Positions 1 to 8,953 are shown, counted from the first letter of the stretch. The stretch: DNA of 48,336 bases from Candidatus Poribacteria bacterium (GCA_026706025.1 JAPOZO010000052.1:1-48336), one strand, 5' to 3'. The notes: generated from the sequence alone by a model not told the origin. Made by a program: numbers and translations.

Positions 1-209
1 ACCTTTCAAACAAGAATGACATTACGCCTTCATTGGACGAAAACAAGGAAACTAACAGTTTATGCTACAAATCTGAATCGCGGAAGGCGCGGAGAACGCG
101 GAAAAGGCTACTCTAACTTCTACATTGCCTTTCGTAAGAAATGGGTGCTGCCAGAAAACAACATTTTCCTTACCTACCGGACCTGGGAGTTGACGCGATA
201 AATGAAACA
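1..209. other. no gene seen at left edge
   Basis: I see no supported gene here. The one open frame (16-201) has no ribosome binding site and a low-complexity composition unlike the neighbours. Bases 171-190 hold a short stretch (cctaccggacctgg) resembling a motif that recurs at about 7845-7858 and 41740-41755, so part of this is dispersed repeat. Confidence 0.5.
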
Positions 210-238
210 TTGACACTTGAAATATTGTCTGTTATACT
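210..238 (+). promoter_or_regulatory. sigma70-type promoter for DUF4416 gene
   Basis: TTGACA at 210-215 and TATACT at 233-238 are separated by 17 bases, and the -10 has an upstream TG (TGTTATACT). It faces the gene starting at 306, giving a leader of about 60 bases. The match to the housekeeping consensus is seen directly; activity is inferred. Confidence 0.7.
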
Positions 239-305
239 CAATGCCTAAAGTTTAGGGTGGCGAAACACAGGAACCTCGTCGCACGGTTTGATTCTGGAGA
301 ATAAC

Positions 306-872
306 ATGGGTATCGTTACAAGACCACAACCTGTTAAAGCCGTCATCGGTGTGCTGACCGCTGAACCGGGACTTCTGTCAACCGTTTACCCGGAACTTAC
401 ACAACGTCTCGGCCCCATTGACTTCACAAGCGAGCTGCTACCTTTTGCAAGCACAAACTATTATGAAGCTGAGATGGGACCGGACATCCACAGGCAATTT
501 ATCAGTTTTGAAAGACTCATTGACGCGGGTACATTGGCAGAGATAAAACTGTTTACAAATAAGGTGGAACAAAATTTCACAATAAAGAAGCCGGAAGGAG
601 ATGCGCGACGCGTCAATTTAGACGCAGGTTACCTCTGTTTGGCAAAGTTAGTGCTTGCATCAACGAAAGATCACGCCCACCGTATCTATCTCTGTGATGG
701 CATTTATGCCGAAATTACACTCCGCTTTTATCGTAAAACGTTCCAACCGTGGGAGTGGAGTTACCCCGACTACCGGCTGCCAACATATATTGCTATCTTT
801 AACAAAATCCGCGCAATTTATAGGAATCAATTGGAAGATGAAGATATTTGTAGAAAAAATAGCAGATATTAA
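306..872 (+). CDS. DUF4416 family protein
   Basis: The 188-residue product matches the DUF4416 pattern along its whole length: an N-terminal PVKAVIGVLT strand, LGPIDFTSELLPFASTNYY, EMGPDIHRQFISFE, then RRVNLDAGYL, LAKLVLASTKDHAHRIYL and a closing SYPDYRLPTYI motif. The biochemical role of the family is unknown and no catalytic assignment is made. ATG at 306 is chosen over an upstream TTG (288) because CTGGAGA lies five bases before it. The gene has its own promoter (210-238) and ends 13 bases before the peptidase gene, so the two are probably one transcript. Confidence 0.88.
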   Translation: MGIVTRPQPVKAVIGVLTAEPGLLSTVYPELTQRLGPIDFTSELLPFASTNYYEAEMGPDIHRQFISFERLIDAGTLAEIKLFTNKVEQNFTIKKPEGDARRVNLDAGYLCLAKLVLASTKDHAHRIYLCDGIYAEITLRFYRKTFQPWEWSYPDYRLPTYIAIFNKIRAIYRNQLEDEDICRKNSRY

Positions 873-885
873 AACCGCGTGCGAC

Positions 886-2019
886 ATGAAATTGTTGATT
901 CTTGTCGTTTTCACGGGTGTTTTTTTAGCATGTTCTATATACAGTGTAAACGTTGAATCTACAGATTTGGATACCCGCGCGCGGGCACGCGACATCGGTA
1001 TCCAAATTGGGACGCTTCCAACAGGTACTCACAATGCCATCACCGATGTCGCTGGTGTAAAGGTCGGACATGTCACCTTGAATGAAGGCGATTCCATTCG
1101 GACGGGTGTCACCGCTGTCATTCCAAGTGATGATATTTGGACGGCACGCCTGTTCGGCGCTGCCTATACCATCCACGGCAACGGTGAAGCAACTGGCATC
1201 GCGCGTATTAACCAAGCCGGATGGATTGAATCCCCTATTTTACTTACAAATACGCTGAGTGTCGGCGCAGTGCACGATGGCGTTGTTCGTTACATTGTGA
1301 AAAGGTATCCGGACAACAACATTGTGCTCCCGATTGTAGCAGAGTGTTATGATGGCGGTTTGAACGACATTAGTGGACTCCATGTCACAGCAGTGCACGC
1401 GATTGAAGCCATTGAAAATGCCACCAATGGTCCCGTCATCGAAGGCTGCGTTGGCGGTGGCACCGGTATGCGCTGCTACGGGTTCAAAGCGGGTATCGGT
1501 ACATCCTCTCGCGTTCTACCTGAAGAACGGGGCGGCTGGACAATAGGTGTCCTCGTTAACTCCAATGGCGGTCGGCGGCATCAATTGCGAATTGATGGTG
1601 TTCCAGTTGGAAAAGAAATTACGGGGTCCCCACCGAAACCGACCAGAGATGGATCCTTTATTATTGTTATCGCGACAGATGCGCCGTTAACACACCGTCA
1701 ATTGAAGCAGTTGGCGATCCGTGCAACACATGGACTCGCCCGCACAGGCACACCAAGCACGGATGGTAGCGGTGAATTCGTCATCGCGTTTTCCACGGCG
1801 AATATCTTTCCGAGCAGGACGGAAACCGGCACCTTTCAAATCAAGATGCTCGCCAATGGGCGCTTAAGTTCGCTGTTCCAAGCAGTCATTGAAGCAACAG
1901 AGGAGGCTATTGTCAACTCAATGACAATGGCAACAACGACCACCGGACGCAACGACAGGACGATGTACGCGATTCCGTTGACTGAATTAGAAAAAGTGAT
2001 GCGGGCATACGGGCGTTAA
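886..2019 (+). CDS. P1 family (S58, DmpA-like) N-terminal nucleophile peptidase
   Basis: A 377-residue member of the P1/DmpA aminopeptidase family, which self-cleaves at a Gly-Ser bond to expose a catalytic serine. The family signatures are present: GTHNAITDVAGVKVGHVT (residues 48-65), RTGVTAVIP, GNGEATG, the cleavage site DGSFII with Gly256-Ser257, and GLARTGTPSTDGSGEFVIAFSTAN (283-306). The reading frame is open upstream to 655, but ATG 886 starts a hydrophobic segment ending in FLAC (Cys16), which suggests export, perhaps as a lipoprotein. The upstream part only overlaps DUF4416 in another frame. Substrate is unknown; family members remove N-terminal residues from peptides or beta-peptides. 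Confidence 0.88.
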   Translation: MKLLILVVFTGVFLACSIYSVNVESTDLDTRARARDIGIQIGTLPTGTHNAITDVAGVKVGHVTLNEGDSIRTGVTAVIPSDDIWTARLFGAAYTIHGNGEATGIARINQAGWIESPILLTNTLSVGAVHDGVVRYIVKRYPDNNIVLPIVAECYDGGLNDISGLHVTAVHAIEAIENATNGPVIEGCVGGGTGMRCYGFKAGIGTSSRVLPEERGGWTIGVLVNSNGGRRHQLRIDGVPVGKEITGSPPKPTRDGSFIIVIATDAPLTHRQLKQLAIRATHGLARTGTPSTDGSGEFVIAFSTANIFPSRTETGTFQIKMLANGRLSSLFQAVIEATEEAIVNSMTMATTTTGRNDRTMYAIPLTELEKVMRAYGR

Positions 2020-2026
2020 GCTGCGT

Positions 2027-4192
2027 CTAAGCCGAGCCAACAGGCTTCGCACCGGGGGCAAGTGACTCAGGCACAACTTCGTAATGTGAAAATTCCAATG
2101 TAAACGCGCCACGTCCTTGTGTCATTGAGCGGAGTCGGGTCGTGTATTGAAATGTCTCTGATAACGGGATAAAGGCGTTGATGATGTCCTGCGTCAATAG
2201 GGATGCACGTCCTGTCTCGGATTCGTCTTGTGCCAAGCTTTCGCTAATGTGGGCGCGGCGTGCATTCAGGTCGCCGATGACCTTGCCGACGTGTTCATCA
2301 GGGACAGTGATGTGTATCTGCATAATTGGCTCTAAGAGTAAAGGGTTCGCCTTTCTCACCGCGTTTTCAAAAGCGAGGGCTGCTGCCGCTTCAAATGCCA
2401 CCTCCGAGGAATCCGTTGGATGATAGGAACCGCCCGTGAGCGTTACCTTCACGTCTTGCATCGGGTACCCGATGCGGGGACCTGTCCCCATTGCTCCTTC
2501 CAACGCCGTCGCAATGAAAGGGATATATTGCCGCGGGATCTGTGTTTCGTCGGTGTTGTCCTCAAACTGAAATCCTTCGTCGCGTTCTAAGGGTTCAACC
2601 GTGAGCAGCACATCACCATAAATGCCTTCTTCATCGGTTTTATGAATGTGTGTCCCACGCGCCTCCGCAACGGTACTTATCGTTTCGCGATATGCCACTT
2701 GGAGTTTGCTCACTCGAGCGTTAACTCCGAATTCACGAACCATCCTATCGGTCAAAATCTCCAGATGTAGTTCGCCCATCCCAGAGATAATTCGCTGCCC
2801 GGTCTCCTTATCAATCCCGACAGTAAAGGTCGGGTCTTCATCCATCAATTTTTCGAGCGTTTCTTCTAAAGCGTCCGCATCACTCGCGCGCTCAGGCTCT
2901 ATCGCAATAGAGATAACTGGATCGGGGAAAGTGATGGATTCTAAGAGGATCGGTTCTTTTGCATCGGTCACAGTATCCCCGGTTTTGGTATCCTTAAGTC
3001 CGACAAGTGCGACAATATCACCGGCGTAAGCCGCATCAGACACTGCCTCTTTATTGGCGTGCATTTGTAAAATGCGATTGACTCGCTCTCTTTTCTCGGA
3101 ACGGACGTTGTAGATCGCCTCCCCGCGCCGAAGCGTGCCAGAATAGACGCGACAGTAAACGAGTTTGTCGACCGTTGGGTGACTCGCAACTTTAAAGGCT
3201 AAGGCTGAAAACGGGGCAGTATCGTCTGCGGGACGCGTTATTTTATCTTCCTCGCCGCCCTCGGAAGTTGCGTCTCTTTTACGTTTGGCACGCGCACCGG
3301 CAGAAGTCGGTTGTGGTGCAGTCCCTTCAATAGACGGCACATCAACAGGAGAGGGCAAAAAATCAATGACTGCATCAAGTAGTGGTTGAACACCTTGATT
3401 CTTCAAAGAACTCCCACACAGCACCGGTACTAATGCGCCGCTTAAAGTCGCTGTGCGAACAGTTGCCAATAATTCATCACGCGTAATTTCTTCGCCGTTC
3501 AAGTATTTCTCAAGCAACATCTCGTTTTCAACGGCAACACTTTCAAAAAGCGTCTCTCGTGCCTGATCAACATCATCCTGAAATTCAGATGGAATCTCCA
3601 TCTCTGAATAGGTCTGTCCCTGATCTGCTGCGTCCCAACGCATCGCCTTTTGTGTTACCAGATCAATAACGCCATCAAAGTCTGTGCCTTCACCGATCGG
3701 CAATTGGAGCGGGAGTGGATTCGCGCCCAATTGTGCTGCCATCATCTCCAGGACGCGAGCGTAATTCGCACCAACCCTGTCCATCTTATTGACAAAAACG
3801 ATGCGCGGTACACCGTAGCGTTCCGCCTGATGCCAGACGGTTTCTGATTGGGGCTCGACACCACCGACAGCACAGAAAAGTGCTATTGCTCCATCTAAGA
3901 CCCGCAGCGAACGCTCCACCTCCACCGTGAAATCGACATGTCCGGGTGTATCAATGAGATGAATGGCGTGTTCGCGCCAGAAACAGGTCGTCGCGGCGGC
4001 GGTGATAGTCACGCCGCGTTCTCGTTCCTGCACCATCCAATCCATCTCAGCGGTGCCATCATCTACCGCCCCGATCTTATGTTTTTTGCCGGTGTAGAAA
4101 AGAATCCGTTCAGTCGTAGTCGTTTTACCGGCATCAATGTGTGCTGCAATGCCGATGTTGCGTACATTTTCAATAGGGTATTCGCGTGCCAT
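2027..4192 (-). CDS. fusA: translation elongation factor G
   Basis: A 721-residue GTPase that drives ribosomal translocation. The G domain has AHIDAGKT (17-24), the RERGVTI switch region (57-63), DTPGH (81-85) and NKMD (135-138). Domains II to V follow, with GMGELHLEI and the C-terminal [15 protein letters not shown] motif. Residues 292-325, linking the G domain to domain II, are longer than usual and rich in Arg, Lys, Glu and Ser ([14 protein letters not shown]). The start has AAGGA six bases upstream. It lies 21 bases after the MDR dehydrogenase gene on the same strand, not with rpsL-rpsG-tuf, so it could be a second EF-G (EF-G2 type) copy. That cannot be decided from this window. Confidence 0.95.
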   Translation of the reverse strand: MAREYPIENVRNIGIAAHIDAGKTTTTERILFYTGKKHKIGAVDDGTAEMDWMVQERERGVTITAAATTCFWREHAIHLIDTPGHVDFTVEVERSLRVLDGAIALFCAVGGVEPQSETVWHQAERYGVPRIVFVNKMDRVGANYARVLEMMAAQLGANPLPLQLPIGEGTDFDGVIDLVTQKAMRWDAADQGQTYSEMEIPSEFQDDVDQARETLFESVAVENEMLLEKYLNGEEITRDELLATVRTATLSGALVPVLCGSSLKNQGVQPLLDAVIDFLPSPVDVPSIEGTAPQPTSAGARAKRKRDATSEGGEEDKITRPADDTAPFSALAFKVASHPTVDKLVYCRVYSGTLRRGEAIYNVRSEKRERVNRILQMHANKEAVSDAAYAGDIVALVGLKDTKTGDTVTDAKEPILLESITFPDPVISIAIEPERASDADALEETLEKLMDEDPTFTVGIDKETGQRIISGMGELHLEILTDRMVREFGVNARVSKLQVAYRETISTVAEARGTHIHKTDEEGIYGDVLLTVEPLERDEGFQFEDNTDETQIPRQYIPFIATALEGAMGTGPRIGYPMQDVKVTLTGGSYHPTDSSEVAFEAAAALAFENAVRKANPLLLEPIMQIHITVPDEHVGKVIGDLNARRAHISESLAQDESETGRASLLTQDIINAFIPLSETFQYTTRLRSMTQGRGAFTLEFSHYEVVPESLAPGAKPVGSA

Positions 4193-4213
4193 TTTTTTCC
4201 TTCAGATCAGCGT

Positions 4214-5215
4214 CTACATATCGTTGTTCCACTGAAGAACAACACCGAGTAAGCCAGGATTCCATTCCATAAGCAATTGATATGCCTTCGGTGCCTCTTC
4301 TCCAAGGATACAGTGACTAATCAAGGGAGTAACATTGAACCGTTTCTGTGCGATGAGTGTCAACAGCAAAAGACTATCATCTTCAAGCGTCCAGAAGTTG
4401 GGTGAGGATTCTTGGCGCGGACGGATAGAGTTATGCGCGCCGTAAAGGATAAGTCCTTTCTTATGGACATCGCGGTAAAAGTTCACCTTCGGTGTTTCTC
4501 CGCGTGTGCTTGCTAACAGCACTACGCGAGCATCCCGTCCCGCTACATCTAAGGCGGTACTGATTGCGTCTGGATGCCCGGTTGCTTCAATAACAACAGC
4601 CGGTCCATTACCTTCTGTAACATCACCTAACTGCTCAGAGAAATTAGCATCTTCCGGGTTGAGTGCACAGTCTGCGCCCATACTTCTGGAAATTTCGAGA
4701 CGGCTATCGGTGAGATCTGCCGCAATGAGTGGTGTTGCCCCACTGAGTCTCGAAAGTTGCAGTGCCAGTAAACCGATGAGCCCTTGTCCTAAAACCAGTG
4801 CTGCCTCTCCCAATTCAATCCGTGCCTTTCGGACACCCTGTAATGCAATCGCACCGAGATTAAAGAAAACCGCCTCTTCGGCGGGAACACCCGTGGATGC
4901 TACTTTGAGTAAACGATTCGGCGAGGCAATAAAATGGCTGGTGTGTCCCTGTGTTGAGGCGACGCGTTCACCTACTTTATAGTTTGTAACTGATTTACCG
5001 ATCTCTATCACCGTACCGATATTGCTGTAACCGGGATGAGATGGGTAACGTCCCTGTGCATTTGGGAGTCCGAGTAAGAAGGCACGCTCCGTGCCGGGAC
5101 TGATGAGCGTACACGCTGTGGCGACGAGGACTTCATCGTCTCCGATAGGCGGTAACTCAAACGTCTCAACCTCAACTTTGGCGCGACTCGGCCAAACAAC
5201 GCGTTGTGCTTTCAT
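4214..5215 (-). CDS. medium-chain dehydrogenase/reductase without catalytic zinc ligands
   Basis: This 333-residue protein has the two-domain layout of zinc-type alcohol dehydrogenases: a GroES-like N-terminal half and a Rossmann half with VLGQGLIG. Where active zinc enzymes carry a Cys (CGSD region), it reads ISPGTER, and the structural four-cysteine loop is absent. This resembles the BchC/threonine-dehydrogenase-related group that keeps the SPGTE motif. It is probably an NAD(P)-dependent oxidoreductase of unknown substrate. ATG 5215 is preferred to the TTG one codon upstream. It is the first gene of a pair with fusA and has a promoter-like site at 5263-5291. Confidence 0.8.
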   Translation of the reverse strand: MKAQRVVWPSRAKVEVETFELPPIGDDEVLVATACTLISPGTERAFLLGLPNAQGRYPSHPGYSNIGTVIEIGKSVTNYKVGERVASTQGHTSHFIASPNRLLKVASTGVPAEEAVFFNLGAIALQGVRKARIELGEAALVLGQGLIGLLALQLSRLSGATPLIAADLTDSRLEISRSMGADCALNPEDANFSEQLGDVTEGNGPAVVIEATGHPDAISTALDVAGRDARVVLLASTRGETPKVNFYRDVHKKGLILYGAHNSIRPRQESSPNFWTLEDDSLLLLTLIAQKRFNVTPLISHCILGEEAPKAYQLLMEWNPGLLGVVLQWNNDM

Positions 5216-5244
5216 CAAAAATCTGAGCCTCTTTAATAACAGAA

Positions 5245-5291
5245 GGATAGTTGTTTTCCGGCAGTCTACCAGAAAAACAACTATCCGTCAA
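5245..5291 (-). promoter_or_regulatory. 13-bp inverted repeat overlapping a promoter
   Basis: Bases 5245-5257 (ggatagttgtttt) and 5274-5286 are perfect inverted repeats with a 16-base loop. On the minus strand TTGACG (5291-5286) and TAGACT (5268-5263) are 17 bases apart, so the -10 falls in the loop. The structure lies between the end of the degP-like gene and the MDR gene. It could be a terminator for the first (TTCTGTTATT follows the stem), an operator over the second's promoter, or both. Confidence 0.5.
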
Positions 5292-5338
5292 GTGTTAATC
5301 CGCGAACCGTCCAATAGCGCGGATGCCTGCTGCGTTAG

Positions 5339-6952
5339 TTACCGGTCTGATGTGCGACGCGGGCCCAAGGTGACGTAGTCGCCACCGCGATTATCTGGCA
5401 ATCTGACATAGAGGAGCACACGTCTCTTATGCTGCGCTTTCAGTTGCTCAGCGATACGGGCATACGACTCAAGGTCATCAACCGGCATCCATTCCAATTC
5501 TTGGATGAGGTATCCGGGTTTGATACCTTTTTTTTCTGCATTGCTGCCGCGTTCAACCTGTGTGACAATAACGCCTTTTTCGCCTGAAGCATAGCCGTAC
5601 CGTTCAGCCATCTCAGGGGTTAGCTCTTCGACCTGAAGCCCTGCAAGCGTTCCTTCTTCTTCATCTGCTTGCACGACTATTGGCGGTTCCTCATCGGGTG
5701 AGAGTGAGGCAAGGGTTTCTTGTGTGCGTCTCCCCAATTTAACAGTCAACCGTTCTTCTTTGCCGTTCTCCCGGATGACTGTCACTTCAACAGATTTACC
5801 AACCTTTGTTGCTCCGACAATATGCCGCAAGTGATGCAGGTCTTGGACTTGTTGCTCATTAAAGGTAAGAATAACATCTCCGACCTGGATGCCTGCTTTT
5901 TGCGCAGGGCTTTTCGGACCAACAACTTTAACAAGCACGCCGCGTGGCATATCAAGATTCAGTTTCTCTGCGAACTCAGCACTCACTGCGTCCATACTAA
6001 TACCGAGCCACCCGCGTTCCACCTTCCCGTTTTCTATAAGTTGCGGCAAGATCTGTTGTGCGAGATTGCTTGGAATAGAGAAACCGATGCCGATATTGCC
6101 CCTAACAATGCTATTGGTGGCAATAAGGGTATTAATACCGACTAATTCGCCACGAATGTTAATCAGGGCACCGCCGCTGTTCCCTTGATTGATCGGGGCA
6201 TCGGTTTGTATGAACTGTCCATAGGCAGTGAAACCAGTCCTGCCCTTCGCGCTCACAATGCCGCGCGTCACGCTCTGGGAATAGTTCAGCGGTGTTCCGA
6301 TTGCGATGACCCACTCACCGACTTCAAGTGCGTCTGAATCGCCGAACGGTAGGACAGGAAGTGCTTCAGCATCAATTTTAATAACGGCTAAATCGCTACC
6401 GCCGACTTCACTCTGCCCATCATCACGCCCGACTAACTCGGCATCATACTCTTTGCCGTTTGATAGGGTCACCTTAATGGCATCGGTGCCCTCAATAACA
6501 TGGTTGTTGGTAAGGATATAACCGTCGTCACTGACAATTACGCCGGAGCCAACACCTCTGGAAGGTCTTGGATTCGGGATAGGGACTTGTTCGGGTTCTT
6601 CAAAAAAGCGTCTGAATGGGAACTCATCGCCGAAAAAGCGTCTAAATTCCTCTTCTTGTTCAGGTGTCAGTTGATTTCTTTGTGATGTCACGATTCTATT
6701 TCGTCTTGTTTGTGTTGTAATTTGCACAACCGCAGGGCGCGTCCGTTTGACTAAATCAATAAACGCCCGATTTGCGCGCTCCAAGTGCAGGAAATCTTCT
6801 GATGTTTCAGGTGTGTCGTTCGTCTGCCCGACTGCAGTTTGTAGCGTGAACTCATCGGTATCCCAACTGATGACAATTCCTGCGACGACAACAAACGCTG
6901 TCAGAATCAACATGACCCTTATAGGGTTCCGAAGTGTGTTTTTGGATTTCAT
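5339..6952 (-). CDS. DegP/HtrA-type serine endoprotease, Do family
   Basis: A 537-residue periplasmic quality-control protease. Residues 11-29 form an uncleaved or cleavable signal segment. A trypsin-like domain follows with the catalytic triad His151 (TNNHVIEG), Asp187 (GGSDLAVIKI) and Ser259 (QGNSGGAL). Two PDZ domains come next, about 312-405 and 430-525, the first with GVLVKVVGPKSPAQKAGIQVGD. The acidic/aromatic linker FRRFFGDEFPFRRFFEE at 103-119 resembles the Q-linker of Do proteases. Start ATG 6952 has GGAGG eight bases upstream. It follows the DUF1232 gene on the same strand by 140 bases. Confidence 0.95.
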   Translation of the reverse strand: MKSKNTLRNPIRVMLILTAFVVVAGIVISWDTDEFTLQTAVGQTNDTPETSEDFLHLERANRAFIDLVKRTRPAVVQITTQTRRNRIVTSQRNQLTPEQEEEFRRFFGDEFPFRRFFEEPEQVPIPNPRPSRGVGSGVIVSDDGYILTNNHVIEGTDAIKVTLSNGKEYDAELVGRDDGQSEVGGSDLAVIKIDAEALPVLPFGDSDALEVGEWVIAIGTPLNYSQSVTRGIVSAKGRTGFTAYGQFIQTDAPINQGNSGGALINIRGELVGINTLIATNSIVRGNIGIGFSIPSNLAQQILPQLIENGKVERGWLGISMDAVSAEFAEKLNLDMPRGVLVKVVGPKSPAQKAGIQVGDVILTFNEQQVQDLHHLRHIVGATKVGKSVEVTVIRENGKEERLTVKLGRRTQETLASLSPDEEPPIVVQADEEEGTLAGLQVEELTPEMAERYGYASGEKGVIVTQVERGSNAEKKGIKPGYLIQELEWMPVDDLESYARIAEQLKAQHKRRVLLYVRLPDNRGGDYVTLGPRRTSDR

Positions 6953-7092
6953 GGTATAAACCTCCAGTATAATTTATTAGCGGAAACTCCGATTTTGTTG
7001 GAGACAACCGGAACTATATTTTTAGGTTTTTGTGTTTACGTTTTAAACACACACCTATTGGAAAGAAAAGTTGCAAAAAAGTTGAAAAAAAA

Positions 7093-7443
7093 TCATTCTT
7101 TCCGTGAAATTCGATCTACATGTTCACGGACAATGTGTTCGGGACATAATTTAATAAAGAACCAAGCACCGGGAACCAGAATCAGAAAAGCACCCACGAG
7201 GATATCGTCAAATCGCCCAATAATCGGGAGAAAATCAAAATCCAGTGGATTCACCAAATAGGCGATAGCAAAGGCAACTGCTAATAATTCGGCAAGGATG
7301 AGGATCGCCTTCCGGTAGACGGGCACACGTTCATCGACAAACAGTCGCCACGCCAACTTGACGAAATTTGGGAGATGGAGCAGGAGGCGAAAGAGGCGAA
7401 AGGAACCCTGCCTTTTACCGCCGAAGAAAAATGAATTCAACAT
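7093..7443 (-). CDS. DUF1232 (YkvA-like) small membrane protein
   Basis: A 116-residue protein with the DUF1232 signature: YRKAILILAELLAVAFAIAY, then NPLDFDFLPIIGRFDD and a second hydrophobic segment ILVGAFLILVPGAWFF. Family members are small integral membrane proteins of unknown role. ATG 7443 (MLNSFFFGG) is preferred; an in-frame TTG at 7461 would add six residues, and neither start has a strong ribosome binding site. Confidence 0.8.
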   Translation of the reverse strand: MLNSFFFGGKRQGSFRLFRLLLHLPNFVKLAWRLFVDERVPVYRKAILILAELLAVAFAIAYLVNPLDFDFLPIIGRFDDILVGAFLILVPGAWFFIKLCPEHIVREHVDRISRKE

Positions 7444-7497
7444 AATTTTAAAGTTTACCAAAACTGTTTTTTATATGCAAACCAATTTTTTTTAGAA

Positions 7498-7562
7498 GTT
7501 ATCAGTTATCAGTTTTCAGTCCCGTAGGTGTTTTCTAAAATTGACACCATAGGTGTCAATTT
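7498..7562. repeat. dispersed 'cagttatcagtt' repeat and an 11-bp-arm palindrome
   Basis: 7498-7520 contains the atcagttatcagttttcag motif shared with many intergenic regions of this window. Directly after it, 7538-7562 is a perfect palindrome with 11-base arms (aaattgacacc) around ATA. It lies upstream of the minus-strand DUF1232 gene and could be an operator, but its place next to other repeats makes a dispersed hairpin equally likely. Confidence 0.55.
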
Positions 7563-7814
7563 AGTCCTGTAGGTTGGGTTGAACGGAACTCAGAAGGCAG
7601 ATGTATTTTCCGAATACCTCTCAAATCCAGTGGGGTGTCGTCCATAATCAAGAATACAGTGAAACCCAACTTCACACCGTCAGGGGCCCGGAAACCGCCA
7701 AGGCGTTGGGTTTCTCTCGGTTTTCTGTTTACCGTGCCATCTCTGGTGCAAGCTGCGTCTTGTGTTACTTTTCAGGGTTTTGGGAGTATCCGTTCAACCC
7801 AACCTACAGGACTA
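7562..7814. repeat. 253-bp element bounded by perfect 26-bp inverted repeats
   Basis: Bases 7562-7587 and 7789-7814 are exact reverse complements over 26 positions, including the core cctgtaggttgggttgaac. Inside, gaaacccaac (about 7661) pairs with gttgggtttc (about 7704), so the whole could fold as a long hairpin. The small open frames inside it have no ribosome binding sites and no recognisable product. It resembles a MITE or a multi-hairpin repetitive element with no transposase. Confidence 0.7.
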
Positions 7815-7824
7815 CAGGACTATA

Positions 7825-7860
7825 GTGCAGTTAGGAAACCGCACCTACCGGGCCTGGGGG
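7825..7860. repeat. dispersed repeat, 'ttaggaaaccgcacctaccgg' type
   Basis: The sequence ttaggaaaccgcacctaccgggcctgg recurs almost exactly at 41729-41755, where it can fold as a hairpin (gcggtt/aaccgc), and in reduced form at 171-190. No coding capacity is seen. Confidence 0.6.
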
Positions 7861-7919
7861 GTCCAAAATTGGACGAAAAAACCGAGAACTGAATGGCTCT
7901 GCTTGATTCTGAGATTAAC

Positions 7920-7948
7920 TTGACCTGTACATTCTTTTCGGGTATACT
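7920..7948 (+). promoter_or_regulatory. sigma70-type promoter for isomerase-like gene
   Basis: TTGACC (7920-7925) and TATACT (7943-7948) are spaced by 17 bases, 40 bases before the start at 7989. Confidence 0.65.
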
Positions 7949-7988
7949 ATTCGCCGAAAATAGCATAAGCGAAAAATAAGGAGTCATT

Positions 7989-8774
7989 ATGGCAACACAA
8001 AACGCGCTTTCTGCGAAACAGATCGCAGCACAACTTTATACTGTCAGAGAATTTACCAAAACTGAGGCGGATATCGCTGAGACGGTCAAAAAGGTTCGGC
8101 AACTCGGATATGAGGCGGTGCAATGCTCTGCACTCGGTCCCATTGAACCTGCAGCTTTGAAAAACATCGTTGATGGGGAAGGTATTAGCATCATCGCGAC
8201 CCATACAAGTTACGACAGGATGTGTGATGAACCGCAAGCTGTCATTGATGAACATCAACTGTGGGGATGCAAGCATGCTGCAATTGGCGGACTTCCGGGT
8301 GAATACCGTAGTGCTGAAGGATACGCCACATTTGCGAAAGAGGCATCCGAAGTCGCCGCACGACTCGCCGAAGGCGGTTTGACCTTTTCCTATCACAATC
8401 ATAGTTTCGAGTTGGAACGCTATAATGGGCGTACCGGTTTAGAGATTTTGTATGCCGAAAGCGATCCGAACTATTTTAAAAGTGAACTTGATACGTACTG
8501 GATTCAGCACGGTGGTGGCGACCCAGCAGAATGGGTGCGTCAATTAAAAGGACGCGCCGACATCATCCATCTTAAGGACATGGCGATGGAAGGTTCCTCA
8601 CAACGTTTTGCGGAAATCGGTGAGGGGAACCTTAATTGGTCTGCCATCTTAAATGCTTGTATCTATGCAGGGGTTGAGTGGTATATCATCGAACAAGATA
8701 GCTGCTACGAACGCGACCCGTTTGAAAGTTTAGGTATTAGCCTGAGAAACCTGAAAGAGATGGGTTTTGTGTAG
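7989..8774 (+). CDS. sugar phosphate isomerase/epimerase-like TIM barrel protein
   Basis: A 261-residue AP-endonuclease-2/xylose-isomerase-like barrel. Likely metal-binding positions are visible in the usual order: FSYHNHSFEL, the SELDTYWIQHGGGDP segment, IIHLKDM, EIGEGNLNW and IIEQD. The early IAAQLYTVRE and VRQLGYEAVQ strands are also typical. Members isomerise or epimerise sugars or inositol derivatives; the substrate cannot be told from sequence. AAGGAG lies six bases before ATG 7989, and a good promoter precedes it, so it is probably a single-gene unit ending at the hairpin at 8784-8802. Confidence 0.85.
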   Translation: MATQNALSAKQIAAQLYTVREFTKTEADIAETVKKVRQLGYEAVQCSALGPIEPAALKNIVDGEGISIIATHTSYDRMCDEPQAVIDEHQLWGCKHAAIGGLPGEYRSAEGYATFAKEASEVAARLAEGGLTFSYHNHSFELERYNGRTGLEILYAESDPNYFKSELDTYWIQHGGGDPAEWVRQLKGRADIIHLKDMAMEGSSQRFAEIGEGNLNWSAILNACIYAGVEWYIIEQDSCYERDPFESLGISLRNLKEMGFV

Positions 8775-8783
8775 ATTAGAGGA

Positions 8784-8802
8784 GGGGCGGGAAACCCGCC
8801 CC
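8784..8802 (+). terminator. GC-rich hairpin after isomerase-like gene
   Basis: ggggcggg and cccgcccc form an 8-bp stem around AAA, ten bases after the stop codon. There is no T-tract, so it is either a weak terminator or a dispersed hairpin. Confidence 0.45.
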
Positions 8803-8826
8803 CTACAAAAGAAAATACATTTTTAT

Positions 8827-8855
8827 TTGACTTTCAAAGTGGCTTATGATACAAT
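8827..8855 (+). promoter_or_regulatory. promoter for tRNA-Pro
   Basis: TTGACT (8827-8832) and TACAAT (8850-8855) with a 17-base spacer lie 25 bases before the tRNA. Confidence 0.65.
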
Positions 8856-8879
8856 TAAATGGATTAATTTTGTTAATAA

Positions 8880-8953
8880 CGGGGCGTGGCGCAGCCCGGA
8901 AGCGCGCTTGAATGGGGTTCAAGAGGTCGCTGGTTCGAATCCAGTCGCCCCGA
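8880..8953 (+). tRNA. tRNA-Pro (GGG anticodon)
   Basis: A 74-base cloverleaf. The acceptor stem CGGGGCG pairs fully with CGCCCCG. The D stem is GCGC/GCGC, and the anticodon stem CTTGA/TTCAA(G) encloses the 7-base loop ATGGGGT with anticodon GGG at 8914-8916. The T arm carries the invariant TTCGAAT loop. The C1-G72 pair is a bacterial tRNA-Pro hallmark. Discriminator A is at 8953, and CCA is not encoded (TCTC follows). It reads CCC and CCU codons. homoserine dehydrogenase starts 80 bases later. Confidence 0.96.

Noticed and set aside
16-201. 61-codon open frame at the left edge
   Set aside because: No ribosome binding site, no family pattern, and it lies upstream of a good promoter for another gene.
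655-885. N-terminal extension of the P1 peptidase frame
   Set aside because: It overlaps DUF4416 in another frame; the signal segment and the 13-base gap place the start at 886.
7601-7892. Two 74-85 codon frames inside the inverted-repeat element
   Set aside because: They lie entirely in repeat sequence, lack ribosome binding sites and resemble no protein.
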